Notes under the pieces: generated by a model | Told to the model about the DNA's origin: nothing | What the model saw: the letters and a program-made list of their open reading frames with translations, nothing else | Databases searched by the model: none | Shown: positions 41,076 to 49,950 of the stretch, in pieces | How positions within the stretch are numbered: position 1 is the stretch's first letter | Layout: the number at the start of each line of letters is the position of its first letter | Made by a program: the position numbers and the translations under genes | From: Microbacterium sp. LWH7-1.2 | GTDB lineage: Bacteria > Actinomycetota > Actinomycetes > Actinomycetales > Microbacteriaceae | Assembly: GCF_038397755.1 (NCBI RefSeq) | Contig: NZ_CP151637.1 | Coordinates: 1,488,001 to 1,552,000 of the forward strand | DNA: 64,000 nt | Reading direction: 5' to 3'

Positions 41076-41795
41076 ATGACCGATTCCACCATCCGTTCCG
41101 CCCGCACCCGCCGCGTCGTGATCGGCGTCACCGCCGGCCTCGCACTCGCGATCGGCGCGCCGCTCGCCGCGTCGGCCCACGTGCACGTCACGCCCGAGAC
41201 GGCATCGGCCGGCGGCACCCAGACCCTCACGTTCTCGTTCTCGCACGGGTGCGACGGCTCCCCCACCACCGCTCTGGCCGTCGATATCCCCGAGGGCGTC
41301 GGCAACGCGACGCCGGTCGTGCAGGGAGGCTGGACCATCACGCGCGAGCTCGGCCCCGACGGCGTGCCGACCCGCGTCGTGTACACCTCCGACACACCCG
41401 TCGAGGACCACCTCAAGGCCGCCGTCTCGATGGACGTGCTCTTCACCGAGGGGACCGCCGACTCGACCCTCGCCTTCCCCGTGACACAGACCTGCGCCGA
41501 GGGCGAGACGGCGTGGACGCAGGTCGCCGAGGACGGCGAGGATCCGCACGATCTCGACGCCCCCGCGCCGCTGGTCGCGGTCGGCGCCATGGTGCACGAG
41601 GCGGACGCCGGACACGGTGGCGCCGACGGTTCCGGCCACGCCTCGGACGATGCAGCCGCAGCCGACGCGGATGCCGAGGCTGCGGCATCCGTCTCCTCCG
41701 GCGACCCGGTCGCCCGCTGGCTCGCCGCCGGCGGACTCGCCGCGGGGATCGCGGCACTCGTCGTCGTGCTGGTGCGGGGGCGCCGCAAGGCCTGA
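41076..41795 (+). CDS. YcnI family copper-binding membrane protein (DUF1775)
   Basis: 239 residues. The signal peptide is followed by ASA-HVHVTPETASAGG, so cleavage leaves an N-terminal histidine, a ligand for copper in YcnI proteins. The body is a beta-sandwich (LTFSFSHGCDGSPTTALAVDIPEG in part) with two cysteines, then a Gly/His/Asp-rich linker (about 180-205) and one C-terminal helix with a basic tail, anchoring it outside the membrane. It probably takes part in copper delivery or tolerance. The ATG at 41076 lacks a strong ribosome site. Confidence 0.9.
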   Translation: MTDSTIRSARTRRVVIGVTAGLALAIGAPLAASAHVHVTPETASAGGTQTLTFSFSHGCDGSPTTALAVDIPEGVGNATPVVQGGWTITRELGPDGVPTRVVYTSDTPVEDHLKAAVSMDVLFTEGTADSTLAFPVTQTCAEGETAWTQVAEDGEDPHDLDAPAPLVAVGAMVHEADAGHGGADGSGHASDDAAAADADAEAAASVSSGDPVARWLAAGGLAAGIAALVVVLVRGRRKA

Positions 41796-41816
41796 GTTCG
41801 GTAGGTCCGCCTCCTC

Positions 41817-41906
41817 CCGGTCGTTGAGCGAGCTTGCGAGTCGAGACGTCGTCGATGATCCCTGCGACGTTTCGACGCGCTCATTCCTCGCTCGCTCAAC
41901 GACCGG
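41817..41906. repeat. intergenic hairpin repeat with GGTCGTTGAGCGAG ends
   Basis: A 17-bp perfect outer stem (41817-41833 with 41890-41906) encloses a second inverted pair near TCGAGACGTC/GACGTTTCGA. It lies between the YcnI gene and the Mur ligase gene on the same strand. Sequences with these GGTCGTTGAGCGAG ends recur between genes in Microbacteriaceae genomes as I recall them, so this is probably a dispersed repeat; only one copy is in the window. Confidence 0.65.
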
Positions 41907-41950
41907 AGACCGCCGGCGTGATGCAGGCGCCATGCGAAGATGGATGCGCC

Positions 41951-43615
41951 ATGCCGACCGACGCGCCTTCGAACCTGCCCCCGGTACTCCGTCCCGACGC
42001 GCCGCCGACACACTCGCTCTCAGACCTCGCGGCACGCTTCGCCGTCGACGTCCGCGGTGACGTCGCCGACGCCACGCTGACGGGCCTCACCCTGGCGACC
42101 TCCGACCTCCGCCCGGGCGACGTCTTCGTCGCGGTGCAGGGCGTCAACCGCCACGGCGCCGACTTCGCCGCGGCCGCCGCCGAGAAGGGCGCTGTCGCGG
42201 TGGTGACGGATGCCGCCGGAGCCGACGCCGCCGCCGCGAGCGGGCTGCCCGTGGTGCTGGTGGAGAACCCTCGTGCGATCCTCGGCGAGCTGTCGGCGTG
42301 GGTCTACAGCACGGGCCGCGACGACGACCTCCCGACGCTGTTCGGCACGACGGGCACCAACGGCAAGACGAGCGTCTCGCACCTGCTCGAGGGCATCCTC
42401 GGGCAGCTCGGCGTCACGACCGGCCTGTCATCGACCGCCGAGCGCCACATCGCCGGGCAGGTCATCGTGTCGCGCCTCACGACTCCCGAGGCGTACGAGA
42501 TGCACGCCCTCCTCGCCCTCATGCGCGAACGCGGCGTGGAGGCCGTCGCGGTCGAGGTGAGCGCTCAGGCGCTCAGCCGCCGCCGCGTCGACGGCATCGT
42601 GTTCGACGTCGCCGGCTTCACGAACCTCACGCACGACCACCTCGACGACTACGCCGACATGCGCGAGTACTTCGAGGCGAAGCTGCCGCTGTTCCGCACC
42701 GACCGTGCCCGACGCGCGGTCGTGTGCATCGACTCGGCGCCCGGTGCGGAAGTGGTCGCGCGCAGCGAGGTGCCCACGGTGACGGTGGGTACCCCCGCAC
42801 TCGCTTCTGACCCCGATGCCGCGGCCGCCGCCGACTGGGTGGTCGAGATCCTCGACGAGCGCCAGGTCGGCACCGAGTTCCGTCTCACCGCCCGGGACGG
42901 CCGCACGCTCACGACCCTGGTCCCCGTGATCGGCCGGCACATGGCGGCCAACGCCGGACTCGCGATCGTGATGATCCTCGAGGGCGGGTACGCCTGGGAG
43001 CGCCTGGTCTCCGCGCTGGACGGGAGCCGGATCGAGGCGTACCTGCCGGGGCGCACCGAGCTCGTCTCGGGCGAGACCGGCCCTGCCGTCTATGTCGACT
43101 TCGGCCATTCCCCCGACGCCTTCGAGAAGACGCTCGCGGCCGTCCGTCGCGTCACGCCGGGCAAGGTCGTCATGCTGTTCGGCGCCGACGGCGACCGCGA
43201 CGCCACGAAGCGCCACGACATGGGCCGCACCGGCGTCGAAGGAAGCGACATCCTCGTCATCACCGACCACCACCCCCGCAACGAGGACCCGGACTCGATC
43301 CGCGCCACCCTCGTCGAGGGCGCGCGCCGCGCGCAGCCCGATGCCGAGATCCACGAATACTCGCCGCCCGAGCGCGCGATCATCGAGGCGGTCGCACTCG
43401 TCGGCGACGGCGACGCGATCCTGTGGGCCGGCCCCGGACACCAGGACTACCGCGACATCCGCGGCGTCCGCACGCCCTACTCGGCGCGCGAGCTCGCCCG
43501 TCGCGCGCTGCGCGAGGCGGGGTGGCCCGTGCCCGAGCCGCACTGGCCGGTGCCGTACCCGGAGGACATGACCCCGGCATCCGACCCCCTGCGCCCGGTG
43601 TATCCGGAGGCCTGA
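41951..43615 (+). CDS. Mur ligase family protein, MurE-like paralog
   Basis: 554 residues. N-terminal UDP-binding part (about 25-115), the ATP-binding loop LFGTTGTNGKTS (about 131-141), central ligase domain, and C-terminal domain with VMLFGADGDRDATKRHDMG and TDHHPRNEDPDSI. The latter replaces the DNPR motif that recognises meso-diaminopimelate in classical MurE. It is outside any cell-division/wall cluster, so it may act on another peptide-like substrate or be a second MurE. Start ATG 41951 chosen among close in-frame ATGs; a start at 41921 is possible. Confidence 0.85.
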   Translation: MPTDAPSNLPPVLRPDAPPTHSLSDLAARFAVDVRGDVADATLTGLTLATSDLRPGDVFVAVQGVNRHGADFAAAAAEKGAVAVVTDAAGADAAAASGLPVVLVENPRAILGELSAWVYSTGRDDDLPTLFGTTGTNGKTSVSHLLEGILGQLGVTTGLSSTAERHIAGQVIVSRLTTPEAYEMHALLALMRERGVEAVAVEVSAQALSRRRVDGIVFDVAGFTNLTHDHLDDYADMREYFEAKLPLFRTDRARRAVVCIDSAPGAEVVARSEVPTVTVGTPALASDPDAAAAADWVVEILDERQVGTEFRLTARDGRTLTTLVPVIGRHMAANAGLAIVMILEGGYAWERLVSALDGSRIEAYLPGRTELVSGETGPAVYVDFGHSPDAFEKTLAAVRRVTPGKVVMLFGADGDRDATKRHDMGRTGVEGSDILVITDHHPRNEDPDSIRATLVEGARRAQPDAEIHEYSPPERAIIEAVALVGDGDAILWAGPGHQDYRDIRGVRTPYSARELARRALREAGWPVPEPHWPVPYPEDMTPASDPLRPVYPEA

Positions 43616-43637
43616 GCTCGCTCCCGTTCTCCGGGGA

Positions 43638-44723
43638 TCAGGATGGTGCGGCGATGACCTTGTCGGCCTTGCGGCGCGCCCAGTCCTCGGCGTCGGCGAG
43701 CGCCGCCCGTGTGAGGGTGTCGGGCGCGTCGTGCTTGTCGACCACGCGCTCGATGACATCGATGATGCCGAGGAAGCTGAGGCGCCCCTCATGGAAGGCG
43801 TCCACCGCCTGCTCATTCGCCGCGTTGAACACCGCGGGGTAGGTGCCGCCGGCGCGCCCGACCTGCTTGGCGAGCCGTACCGCGGGGAACGCCGCGTCGT
43901 CGAGCGGCTCGAAGGTCCACGAGGTGGCGGTGGTCCAGTCGAGCGGCCGGCCGACGCCGGCGACACGGTGGGGCCAATCGAGGCCCAGCGAGATCGGCAG
44001 GCGCATGTCGGGCGGTGACGCCTGCGCGATCGTGGAGCCGTCGACGAACTCGACCATCGAGTGCACGATCGACTGCGGGTGGACGACGACGTCGATCTCG
44101 GAGTAGGGCACCGTGAAGAGGAGGTGCGCCTCGATCACTTCGAGGCCCTTGTTGACGAGGGTCGCCGAGTTGGTCGTGACGACGCGGCCCATGTCCCACG
44201 TCGGGTGGGCGAGCGCCTCTGCGGGGGTCACGCCCTCGAGCGACGCGCGGGTGCGGCCCCGGAACGGGCCCCCGGATGCCGTCAGCACGAGCCGGCGGAT
44301 CTCGCTGCGCTCCCCCGACCGCAGCGCCTGGGCGAGGGCGGAGTGCTCGGAATCGACGGGGACGATCTGCCCGGGGCGCGCAAGCGCCGTGACGAGGTCG
44401 CCGCCGACGATCAGCGACTCCTTGTTCGCGAGCGCGAGCGTGCGACCCGTCTCGAGCGCGGCGAGGGTCGGGCCGAGGCCGACGGAGCCCGTGATGCCGT
44501 TGAGAACGACGTCTGCGTCGACATCTCGCACCAGCTGTTCGGCCTCGACCGCTCCGAGTGCGGTGTTCTCGACGCCGAACTCGGTCGCCTGCGCCTCGAG
44601 CGCGTGGCGGTCGGATCCCGCTGCGAGACCGACGACTTCGAACCGCCGAGGGTTCGCCCGCACGACGTCGAGCGCCTGCGTGCCGATGGAGCCGGTCGAG
44701 CCGAGGATGAGGACGCGCCGCAT
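43638..44723 (-). CDS. dxr: 1-deoxy-D-xylulose 5-phosphate reductoisomerase
   Basis: Second step of the MEP pathway, NADPH-dependent. 361 residues: [17 protein letters not shown] (about 5-21), the metal/substrate region [12 protein letters not shown] and [22 protein letters not shown], and [28 protein letters not shown] in part, [11 protein letters not shown]. The ATG at 44723 follows TAGGCT (44730-44735) by 6 bases: leaderless. Together with ispG in this window it supplies isoprenoid precursors. Confidence 0.97.
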   Translation of the reverse strand: MRRVLILGSTGSIGTQALDVVRANPRRFEVVGLAAGSDRHALEAQATEFGVENTALGAVEAEQLVRDVDADVVLNGITGSVGLGPTLAALETGRTLALANKESLIVGGDLVTALARPGQIVPVDSEHSALAQALRSGERSEIRRLVLTASGGPFRGRTRASLEGVTPAEALAHPTWDMGRVVTTNSATLVNKGLEVIEAHLLFTVPYSEIDVVVHPQSIVHSMVEFVDGSTIAQASPPDMRLPISLGLDWPHRVAGVGRPLDWTTATSWTFEPLDDAAFPAVRLAKQVGRAGGTYPAVFNAANEQAVDAFHEGRLSFLGIIDVIERVVDKHDAPDTLTRAALADAEDWARRKADKVIAAPS

Positions 44724-44763
44724 CCGGCCAGCCTATCGCCGGGCCGGATGCGGCCGCCTCGGG

Positions 44764-45732
44764 TTACTGCTGGGCGGCGGCGCGCTGCACGCCGAGGATG
44801 TCGACGACGAAGACGAGGGTCTCCTTCTGCAGTTCGTGGCCCTCGCTCGCGCCGTAGCCGAACTCCGGCGGGATCACCACGAGCACCTGCGAGCCGACCG
44901 TCTGGCCCTCGAGCGCCTGCTGGAAGCCGGCGACCACGCCGGTCGTCTGGAACGCCGTCGGCTGGCCGCGGTCCCAGCTCGAGTCGAAGACGGATCCGTC
45001 CGACCACTTCACGCCGGTGTACTGCACGAAGACCGTGTCGCCCGACTCGACGACCGGGCCATCGCCCTTCTTGAGCTCCGCGATCTGCACCTCGCTCGGC
45101 GGCTCCTCGGCGGGCACGGTGATGGTGGGCGCGCCGTCGTCGTCGAGCTCCACCGTCGGCATGCCGTCGACCGGGTCCTGCTCGGCGCCGTCCGCGCTGG
45201 TCGGGATGAAGTCGGTGGTCTCGGCGACGATCACGACGGGCGATGCGCCTTCGCCGAAGGCGCTGCCGGGGATCGACATCGCGACCGTCGAGCCGATCGG
45301 CGCACACTCGAGAGCGGCGACGAACAGGGAGTACTGCTGCGGGTCCATGATGATCGGGACCGCGCCGGAATCGTCGGCCGAGGTCTCGGACGAGTCCTGC
45401 AGGACCTCACCGGTCGAGCCGTCGTAGAGGGTGTAGAAGCCGCTGACGAGGTCACCCGAGACGATGTCATCGCCCGAGCCCTCGGTCACGATCGTGCGCT
45501 CAACGTCCTCGAAGGCGAGGGTGTCGGGGAGGGTCGCCGCCAGATCCGCACCGCTGCCCGTGACCTCGATCGCGTCGGAGTCCGCACCCGGCTTCGCGTC
45601 GAGCAGGCACTCGGAAGAGGCGGTGGAGGTCGGCGTGGGGGTGGCGTTCGGATCGGCCGACCCGGAGCACCCGGCGAGCAGCAGGGTCGACACGGCGACG
45701 ACGGACAGGGCGGCGAACGGGCGAATGCGCAC
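44764..45732 (-). CDS. FKBP-type peptidyl-prolyl isomerase lipoprotein
   Basis: 322 residues. Signal peptide with lipobox LLAGC (about 18-22), a Thr/Pro linker, a degenerate first FKBP-like domain (about 45-180), and a canonical C-terminal FKBP domain (GDTVFVQYTGVKWSDGSVFDSSWDRG; GSQVLVVIPPEFGYGA in part). It should fold proteins outside the membrane. The start at GTG 45732 places the signal peptide at the N-terminus (VRIRPFAALS); an ATG at 45768 would add 12 residues. It lies behind dxr on the same strand, without overlap. Confidence 0.9.
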   Translation of the reverse strand: MRIRPFAALSVVAVSTLLLAGCSGSADPNATPTPTSTASSECLLDAKPGADSDAIEVTGSGADLAATLPDTLAFEDVERTIVTEGSGDDIVSGDLVSGFYTLYDGSTGEVLQDSSETSADDSGAVPIIMDPQQYSLFVAALECAPIGSTVAMSIPGSAFGEGASPVVIVAETTDFIPTSADGAEQDPVDGMPTVELDDDGAPTITVPAEEPPSEVQIAELKKGDGPVVESGDTVFVQYTGVKWSDGSVFDSSWDRGQPTAFQTTGVVAGFQQALEGQTVGSQVLVVIPPEFGYGASEGHELQKETLVFVVDILGVQRAAAQQ

Positions 45733-45845
45733 GGAACAACCTCGAGTCAAGGGAAGGGAAGCCTCCATCCTTTCGCATCTTTCCTCTGTCCGCGCTGGGA
45801 AACGGCATGCCGATACCGGAATGCAACGGGGAGTACCCTCTACGG

Positions 45846-46634
45846 GTGACTTCCGACCTCGTGCCCGGCGCCGAAGACACCGCCGACGAGACGGCGGAAG
45901 AACCCGGGTCCTCCGCCGCGCCCGCCCGCCGCATGGGTCTCACGTATGCGCTGGGGCGCAGCATCCTGACCCCCCTCGCTCGGATCGTGTATCGCCCCCA
46001 CATCGAGGGCAGGGCCAACGTCCCCAAGTCCGGCCCGGTGATCTTCGCGAGCAACCATCTGTCGTTCATCGACTCGATCGCGATCCCGGTCGCCGCGCCG
46101 CGGCCCGTCCACTTCCTGGCGAAGTCGAGCTACTTCGACAAGCCCGCCTCCCGCTGGTTCTTCACCTCGATCGGCGCGATCCCGGTGCAGCGCGGTGCGG
46201 GGCAGGCCGCACTCGACGCGCTCGACCAGCAGCGAGCCCTCCTCGACGAGGGCAAGGCGGTCGCCCTCTACCCGGAGGGCACGCGCTCGCTGGACGGTCG
46301 CCTCTACAAGGGCCGCACCGGTGTCGCGTTCCTCGCGCTACAGGCAGGGGCACGCGTCGTGCCGGTGGGGCTCATCGGCACCGACAAGGTGATGCCCGTC
46401 GGGGCGAAGAAGCCGTCGTTCCAGCACCGCATCACCGTCAGGTTCGGCGAGCCGCTGGATCTCGCCCACCACGGGCCGGCCTCGTCGGGCAAGGCGCGCC
46501 GCCTCGCGACCGACGAGATCATGGCTGCGATCCACTCCCTGTCGGGCCAGGAGCGCGCGAACGCCTACAACGAGGTCCCCGCGCACAACACCATCGACCG
46601 CATCAAGCAGGTCCTCCCGCACGAGCGCCTCTGA
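45846..46634 (+). CDS. 1-acyl-sn-glycerol-3-phosphate acyltransferase family protein (PlsC-like)
   Basis: 262 residues, membrane-associated acyltransferase. HX4D motif NHLSFIDS near 71, FLAKSSYFDKP, and YPEGTRSLDGRLYKGRTGVA (about 143-162), the acceptor-binding block. It probably transfers acyl groups in phospholipid or glycolipid synthesis. The GTG at 45846 follows TACCCT (45834-45839) by 6 bases with no ribosome site: leaderless. Confidence 0.9.
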   Translation: MTSDLVPGAEDTADETAEEPGSSAAPARRMGLTYALGRSILTPLARIVYRPHIEGRANVPKSGPVIFASNHLSFIDSIAIPVAAPRPVHFLAKSSYFDKPASRWFFTSIGAIPVQRGAGQAALDALDQQRALLDEGKAVALYPEGTRSLDGRLYKGRTGVAFLALQAGARVVPVGLIGTDKVMPVGAKKPSFQHRITVRFGEPLDLAHHGPASSGKARRLATDEIMAAIHSLSGQERANAYNEVPAHNTIDRIKQVLPHERL

Positions 46635-46641
46635 CGCGCGC

Positions 46642-46714
46642 CCGCGAGAGGACATCTCCCGGACGAGACTGCGGTTGCTTCCGTACCTCTCGTCCACCAG
46701 CTGTACTCTCGCGG
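46642..46714. terminator. nested hairpin between plsC-like and osmC-like genes
   Basis: Outer stem 46642-46654 with 46702-46714 (13 bp, one mismatch); middle stem 46661-46668 with 46688-46695 (8 bp); inner stem near 46670-46674 with 46681-46685, loop TTGCTT. It is 8 bp beyond the acyltransferase stop and upstream, on its own strand, of the end of osmC, so it can end both. Its complexity also suggests a dispersed repeat or RNA structure. Confidence 0.6.
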
Positions 46715-46743
46715 TCTGAGAGGGGCGGCAGGAGGAGCGGGCG

Positions 46744-47220
46744 TCAGGCGCCGGCGACGAGGATCGTGGGCTCGTGGCGCACGGGGAAGTTCACCGAGTT
46801 CGCGATGAAGCACCACTCGTTGGCCTGAGCATGCGCGGCGATCGCGGCATCCGTCATCGACGCGTCCGCGACGGTCACGCGCGGCCGCAGCACGACCTCG
46901 CGGAAGGCGCCGCCGCCGCGGCCGTCTTCGACCATGAGACCGGATGCCTCGTCCTCATAGCCGACGACCACGACACCCGCCTGGACGCAGGCGTGGAGGT
47001 ACGACAGCAGGTGGCACTGGCTGAGGGCGGCCAGCATCATGTCCTCGGGGTTCCAACGGGACGGGTCGCCTCGGAACGGCTTGTCGGAGGAGGCGAGCAG
47101 CGCCGGCTTGCCGTCGATCGCGATCGTCGTCGCCCGGTCGTAGTCCCGGTAGCCCGAGGTGCCCGTGCCGCGGTCACCGGTCCACGTCGTCCGGACGGAG
47201 TATCGATGCTCGCCCCACAT
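46744..47220 (-). CDS. OsmC family protein
   Basis: 158 residues of the OsmC/Ohr fold: GYRDYDRATTIAIDGKPALLASSD, NPEDMMLAALSQCHLLSYLHAC (conserved Cys near 70), and a C-terminal CFIANSVNFPV. OsmC-type proteins reduce organic hydroperoxides or react with other electrophiles using conserved cysteines; which activity applies here is not certain. ATG at 47220 is used; an in-frame GTG at 47226 is possible. Convergent with the acyltransferase, divergent from asparaginase. Confidence 0.88.
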   Translation of the reverse strand: MWGEHRYSVRTTWTGDRGTGTSGYRDYDRATTIAIDGKPALLASSDKPFRGDPSRWNPEDMMLAALSQCHLLSYLHACVQAGVVVVGYEDEASGLMVEDGRGGGAFREVVLRPRVTVADASMTDAAIAAHAQANEWCFIANSVNFPVRHEPTILVAGA

Positions 47221-47272
47221 GAGCACAGTCTGTCATGCCGGTGGACCGCCGCTCCGGCGGTAGGCTGGCGGG

Positions 47273-48262
47273 GTGCCGCAGACCTTCGCCGCGACCGACG
47301 CCGTCGAGCTCGCCGTCGTCGAACGCAGCGGCTTCGTCGAGTCGCGTCACGCGGGTATCGCCATCGTGCTCGCGGCCGACGGCACCATCGCTGAGAAGCT
47401 CGGCGATCCGTCGGCGCTGATCCTCCCCCGCTCCAGCCTCAAGCCGCTGCAGGCGCTCGCGTGCCTCTCGGCCGGGGTTGCGCTCGAGGGCGAGCGGCTG
47501 GGCCTCGCGACCGCGAGCCACTCGGGCACCGACCGTCACGTCGCAGTGGTCCGCGACATCCTGTCCCTTGCCGAGCTCGGCGAGGACACGCTGGGATGCC
47601 CCGCCGCCTGGCCCGGCGACACGGCGACCCGCGACGAGATGGTGCGTGAGCTCGGCCAGCCCGCACGCATCCGGATGAACTGCTCCGGCAAGCACGCCAC
47701 GATGCTCCTCACCAGCGTCGTGAACGGCTGGGACCCCGAGGGATACCTGGCGCCGGAGCATCCGGTGCAGGTGCTCGTCCGCGAGACCGTCGAGCGCCTC
47801 ATCGGCGAGAAAGTCGCGGCGACCGCCGTCGACGGCTGCGGCGCCCCCGTCTACGCGATGACCCTCTTCGGCCTCGCACGCGCCATCCACCGGATCGGCA
47901 CCTCCTCGACGACGTCCCCGTTCGCGCTGCACCGCAGCGCCGGCGCCCTCGTCGAGGCGGTGCGCGCCGACCCGTGGACCATCGACGGCCCCGGCCGCGC
48001 CGACACGATCGCCATCGAGCGGCTCGGCGTGTTCGCCAAGGGCGGCGCCGAGGGCGTCATGGTGATGGTCGCCCCGAACGGCACCACGGTGGCGCTCAAG
48101 ATGCTGGACGGCAGCGGCCGCGCGGCCACCGCCGTCGCACTGCGGCTGCTCGAGCGGCACGGCGCGCTGGCGTCGGCGGATGTCGCCGACACGATGTCGA
48201 GGCTTCCGCTGGCCGTCACCGGCGGCGGACAGGATGTCGGGGCCATCCGCCCCGCTTTCTAG
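47273..48262 (+). CDS. L-asparaginase II-type protein
   Basis: 329 residues of the asparaginase family represented by PF06089: LPRSSLKPLQALACLSAG (about 43-60), ATASHSGTDRHVAVVRDIL, GQPARIRMNCSGKHATMLL, AVDGCGAPVYAMTL, and the late GAEGVMVMVAPNG. It would hydrolyse asparagine to aspartate and ammonia. The GTG at 47273 follows TAGGCT (47261-47266) by 6 bases: leaderless. The ald gene follows after 56 bp, suggesting joint use in amino-acid breakdown. Confidence 0.9.
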   Translation: MPQTFAATDAVELAVVERSGFVESRHAGIAIVLAADGTIAEKLGDPSALILPRSSLKPLQALACLSAGVALEGERLGLATASHSGTDRHVAVVRDILSLAELGEDTLGCPAAWPGDTATRDEMVRELGQPARIRMNCSGKHATMLLTSVVNGWDPEGYLAPEHPVQVLVRETVERLIGEKVAATAVDGCGAPVYAMTLFGLARAIHRIGTSSTTSPFALHRSAGALVEAVRADPWTIDGPGRADTIAIERLGVFAKGGAEGVMVMVAPNGTTVALKMLDGSGRAATAVALRLLERHGALASADVADTMSRLPLAVTGGGQDVGAIRPAF

Positions 48263-48318
48263 AGGCGCTCCCACGAGGAGCCCGAGCGCTCCAACGGCGG
48301 AGCGGAAAGGATCACACG

Positions 48319-49434
48319 ATGCGGATCAGCGTCCCCACCGAGGTGAAGAACAACGAGTATCGGGTCGCCCTCACTCCCGCGGGCGTGCACGACCTGGTCG
48401 CCTCCGGCCATGAGGTGTTCGTGCAGCGCGGCGCGGGCGAGGGCTCGTCGATGCCGGATGCCGAGTATGCCGACGCGGGGGCGGTGCTCCTCGACGATGC
48501 CGCCGAGGTGTGGGCGCGCGCCGAGCTGCTCCTGAAGGTCAAGGAGCCGATCGCGAGCGAGTACGGCTTCTTCCGCGACGATCTCGTCCTCTTCACCTAC
48601 CTGCACCTCGCGGCGGATCGTCCGCTCACCGAGCGCCTCCTCGCCGACGGCGTGACCGCGATCGCGTACGAGACCGTCCAGCTGGTCGGCGGCGGGCTCC
48701 CCCTGCTCGCCCCTATGAGCGAGGTCGCCGGGCGCCTGGCCCCGACCGTCGGCGCAGCGACGCTGATGCGCTCCGCCGGAGGGCTCGGCCTGCTGATGTC
48801 GGGCGTGCCGGGAACGCGGCCGGCGACCGTCACCGTGATCGGCGGCGGCGTCGCCGGCGCCAATGCCGCCGTGATCGCGGTGGGCATGGGCGCAGACGTC
48901 ACCGTCTTCGACACCAACGTGCAGCGCCTGCGCTACCTCGACGACCACTTCCAGGGCCGGGTCAAGACGGCCGCGTCCAACCCGCTCGACCTGGACCGGG
49001 CGGTCACCGCCTCTGATCTCGTGATCGGCTCCGTGCTGATCCCCGGCGCGAAGGCCCCGAAGCTCGTCACCAACGACATGGTCTCGCGCATGCGCCCGGG
49101 TTCCGTGCTCGTCGACATCGCCGTCGACCAGGGCGGATGCTTCGAAGACACGCACCCGACGACGCACGCCGATCCCACCTTCCCGGTGCACGGCAGCATC
49201 TTCTACTGCGTCGCGAACATGCCGGGCGCGGTGCCCAATACCTCGACGTCGGCGCTCACCAACGCCACCCTCCCCTACATCCGCCAGATCGCCCGTCGCG
49301 GCTGGAAGGAAGCACTTCGAGCGGATGCTGCGCTGGCGGGCGGGCTGAACACCGTGGGTGGCCGCGTGGTCAATGCCGGGGTGGCCACCGCGCACGAGCT
49401 CGAGCTCGCTCCGCTGGACGCCGCGCTGGTCTGA
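48319..49434 (+). CDS. ald: alanine dehydrogenase
   Basis: NAD-dependent conversion of alanine and pyruvate. 371 residues: [29 protein letters not shown] with catalytic Lys near 74, FTYLHLAAD with catalytic His near 95, the NAD-binding [14 protein letters not shown] (about 170-183), [14 protein letters not shown] and [16 protein letters not shown]. The ATG at 48319 has GGAAAGGA about 6 bases before it. It ends at a GC-rich hairpin at 49450-49487. Confidence 0.96.
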   Translation: MRISVPTEVKNNEYRVALTPAGVHDLVASGHEVFVQRGAGEGSSMPDAEYADAGAVLLDDAAEVWARAELLLKVKEPIASEYGFFRDDLVLFTYLHLAADRPLTERLLADGVTAIAYETVQLVGGGLPLLAPMSEVAGRLAPTVGAATLMRSAGGLGLLMSGVPGTRPATVTVIGGGVAGANAAVIAVGMGADVTVFDTNVQRLRYLDDHFQGRVKTAASNPLDLDRAVTASDLVIGSVLIPGAKAPKLVTNDMVSRMRPGSVLVDIAVDQGGCFEDTHPTTHADPTFPVHGSIFYCVANMPGAVPNTSTSALTNATLPYIRQIARRGWKEALRADAALAGGLNTVGGRVVNAGVATAHELELAPLDAALV

Positions 49435-49449
49435 CGGCGTTCACTGCTT

Positions 49450-49487
49450 CAACAGCCCCGGGCTCCAGCGCGAGTCCGGGGCTGTTG
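49450..49487 (+). terminator. hairpin terminator after ald
   Basis: CAACAGCCCCGG (49450-49461) and CCGGGGCTGTTG (49476-49487) form a perfect 12-bp stem, with a small inner CTC/GAG pair in the loop. It begins 16 bp after the ald stop. No T-run. Confidence 0.7.
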
Positions 49488-49535
49488 CGCGGGCAGGATG
49501 GTGCGGGTGTCGGCGCCCTGGCCGAGACTGAGGTG

Positions 49536-49916
49536 ATGACCGACGCGCACGAGTGGACGGTGGACGATCACCTCAGGGATGCCGACCCGGCCGCCGTACA
49601 GCTGTGGCATCGGATCGACGAGCTGATCCGGTCGTTCGGCCTGGTGACGCACTCGGTCGCGAAGACGACGATCACGTTCAAGGGTCCACGCCGCGGGTTC
49701 GCCGGTGTAAGGCCATGGCGCGCCGGCGCGCGCGGCTACTTCGACCTGATGCGCGAGCTCCCGCCCGACCCGCGGATCCTGAGCGCCTCACCTTACGGCC
49801 GGCGCCTGTTCGTGCACCAGTTCCGGCTCGCCGACGAGAGCGAGTTCGACGACGATGTCGCCGCGTGGCTGCGCGAGGCCTACGACGTCGGGTGCGGGGC
49901 GCACCTCGGCCCATGA
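49536..49916 (+). CDS. DUF5655-like protein
   Basis: 126 residues: [50 protein letters not shown] (in part), and a C-terminal [16 protein letters not shown]. The layout fits DUF5655, small cytoplasmic proteins of unknown role sometimes linked to nucleic-acid functions. Start ATG 49536, where GAGG sits close in front. Convergent with the permease gene. Confidence 0.7.
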   Translation: MTDAHEWTVDDHLRDADPAAVQLWHRIDELIRSFGLVTHSVAKTTITFKGPRRGFAGVRPWRAGARGYFDLMRELPPDPRILSASPYGRRLFVHQFRLADESEFDDDVAAWLREAYDVGCGAHLGP

Positions 49917-49950
49917 GGACCGGGGCCCCGCACGCTCGCGGTGCTCCTGC

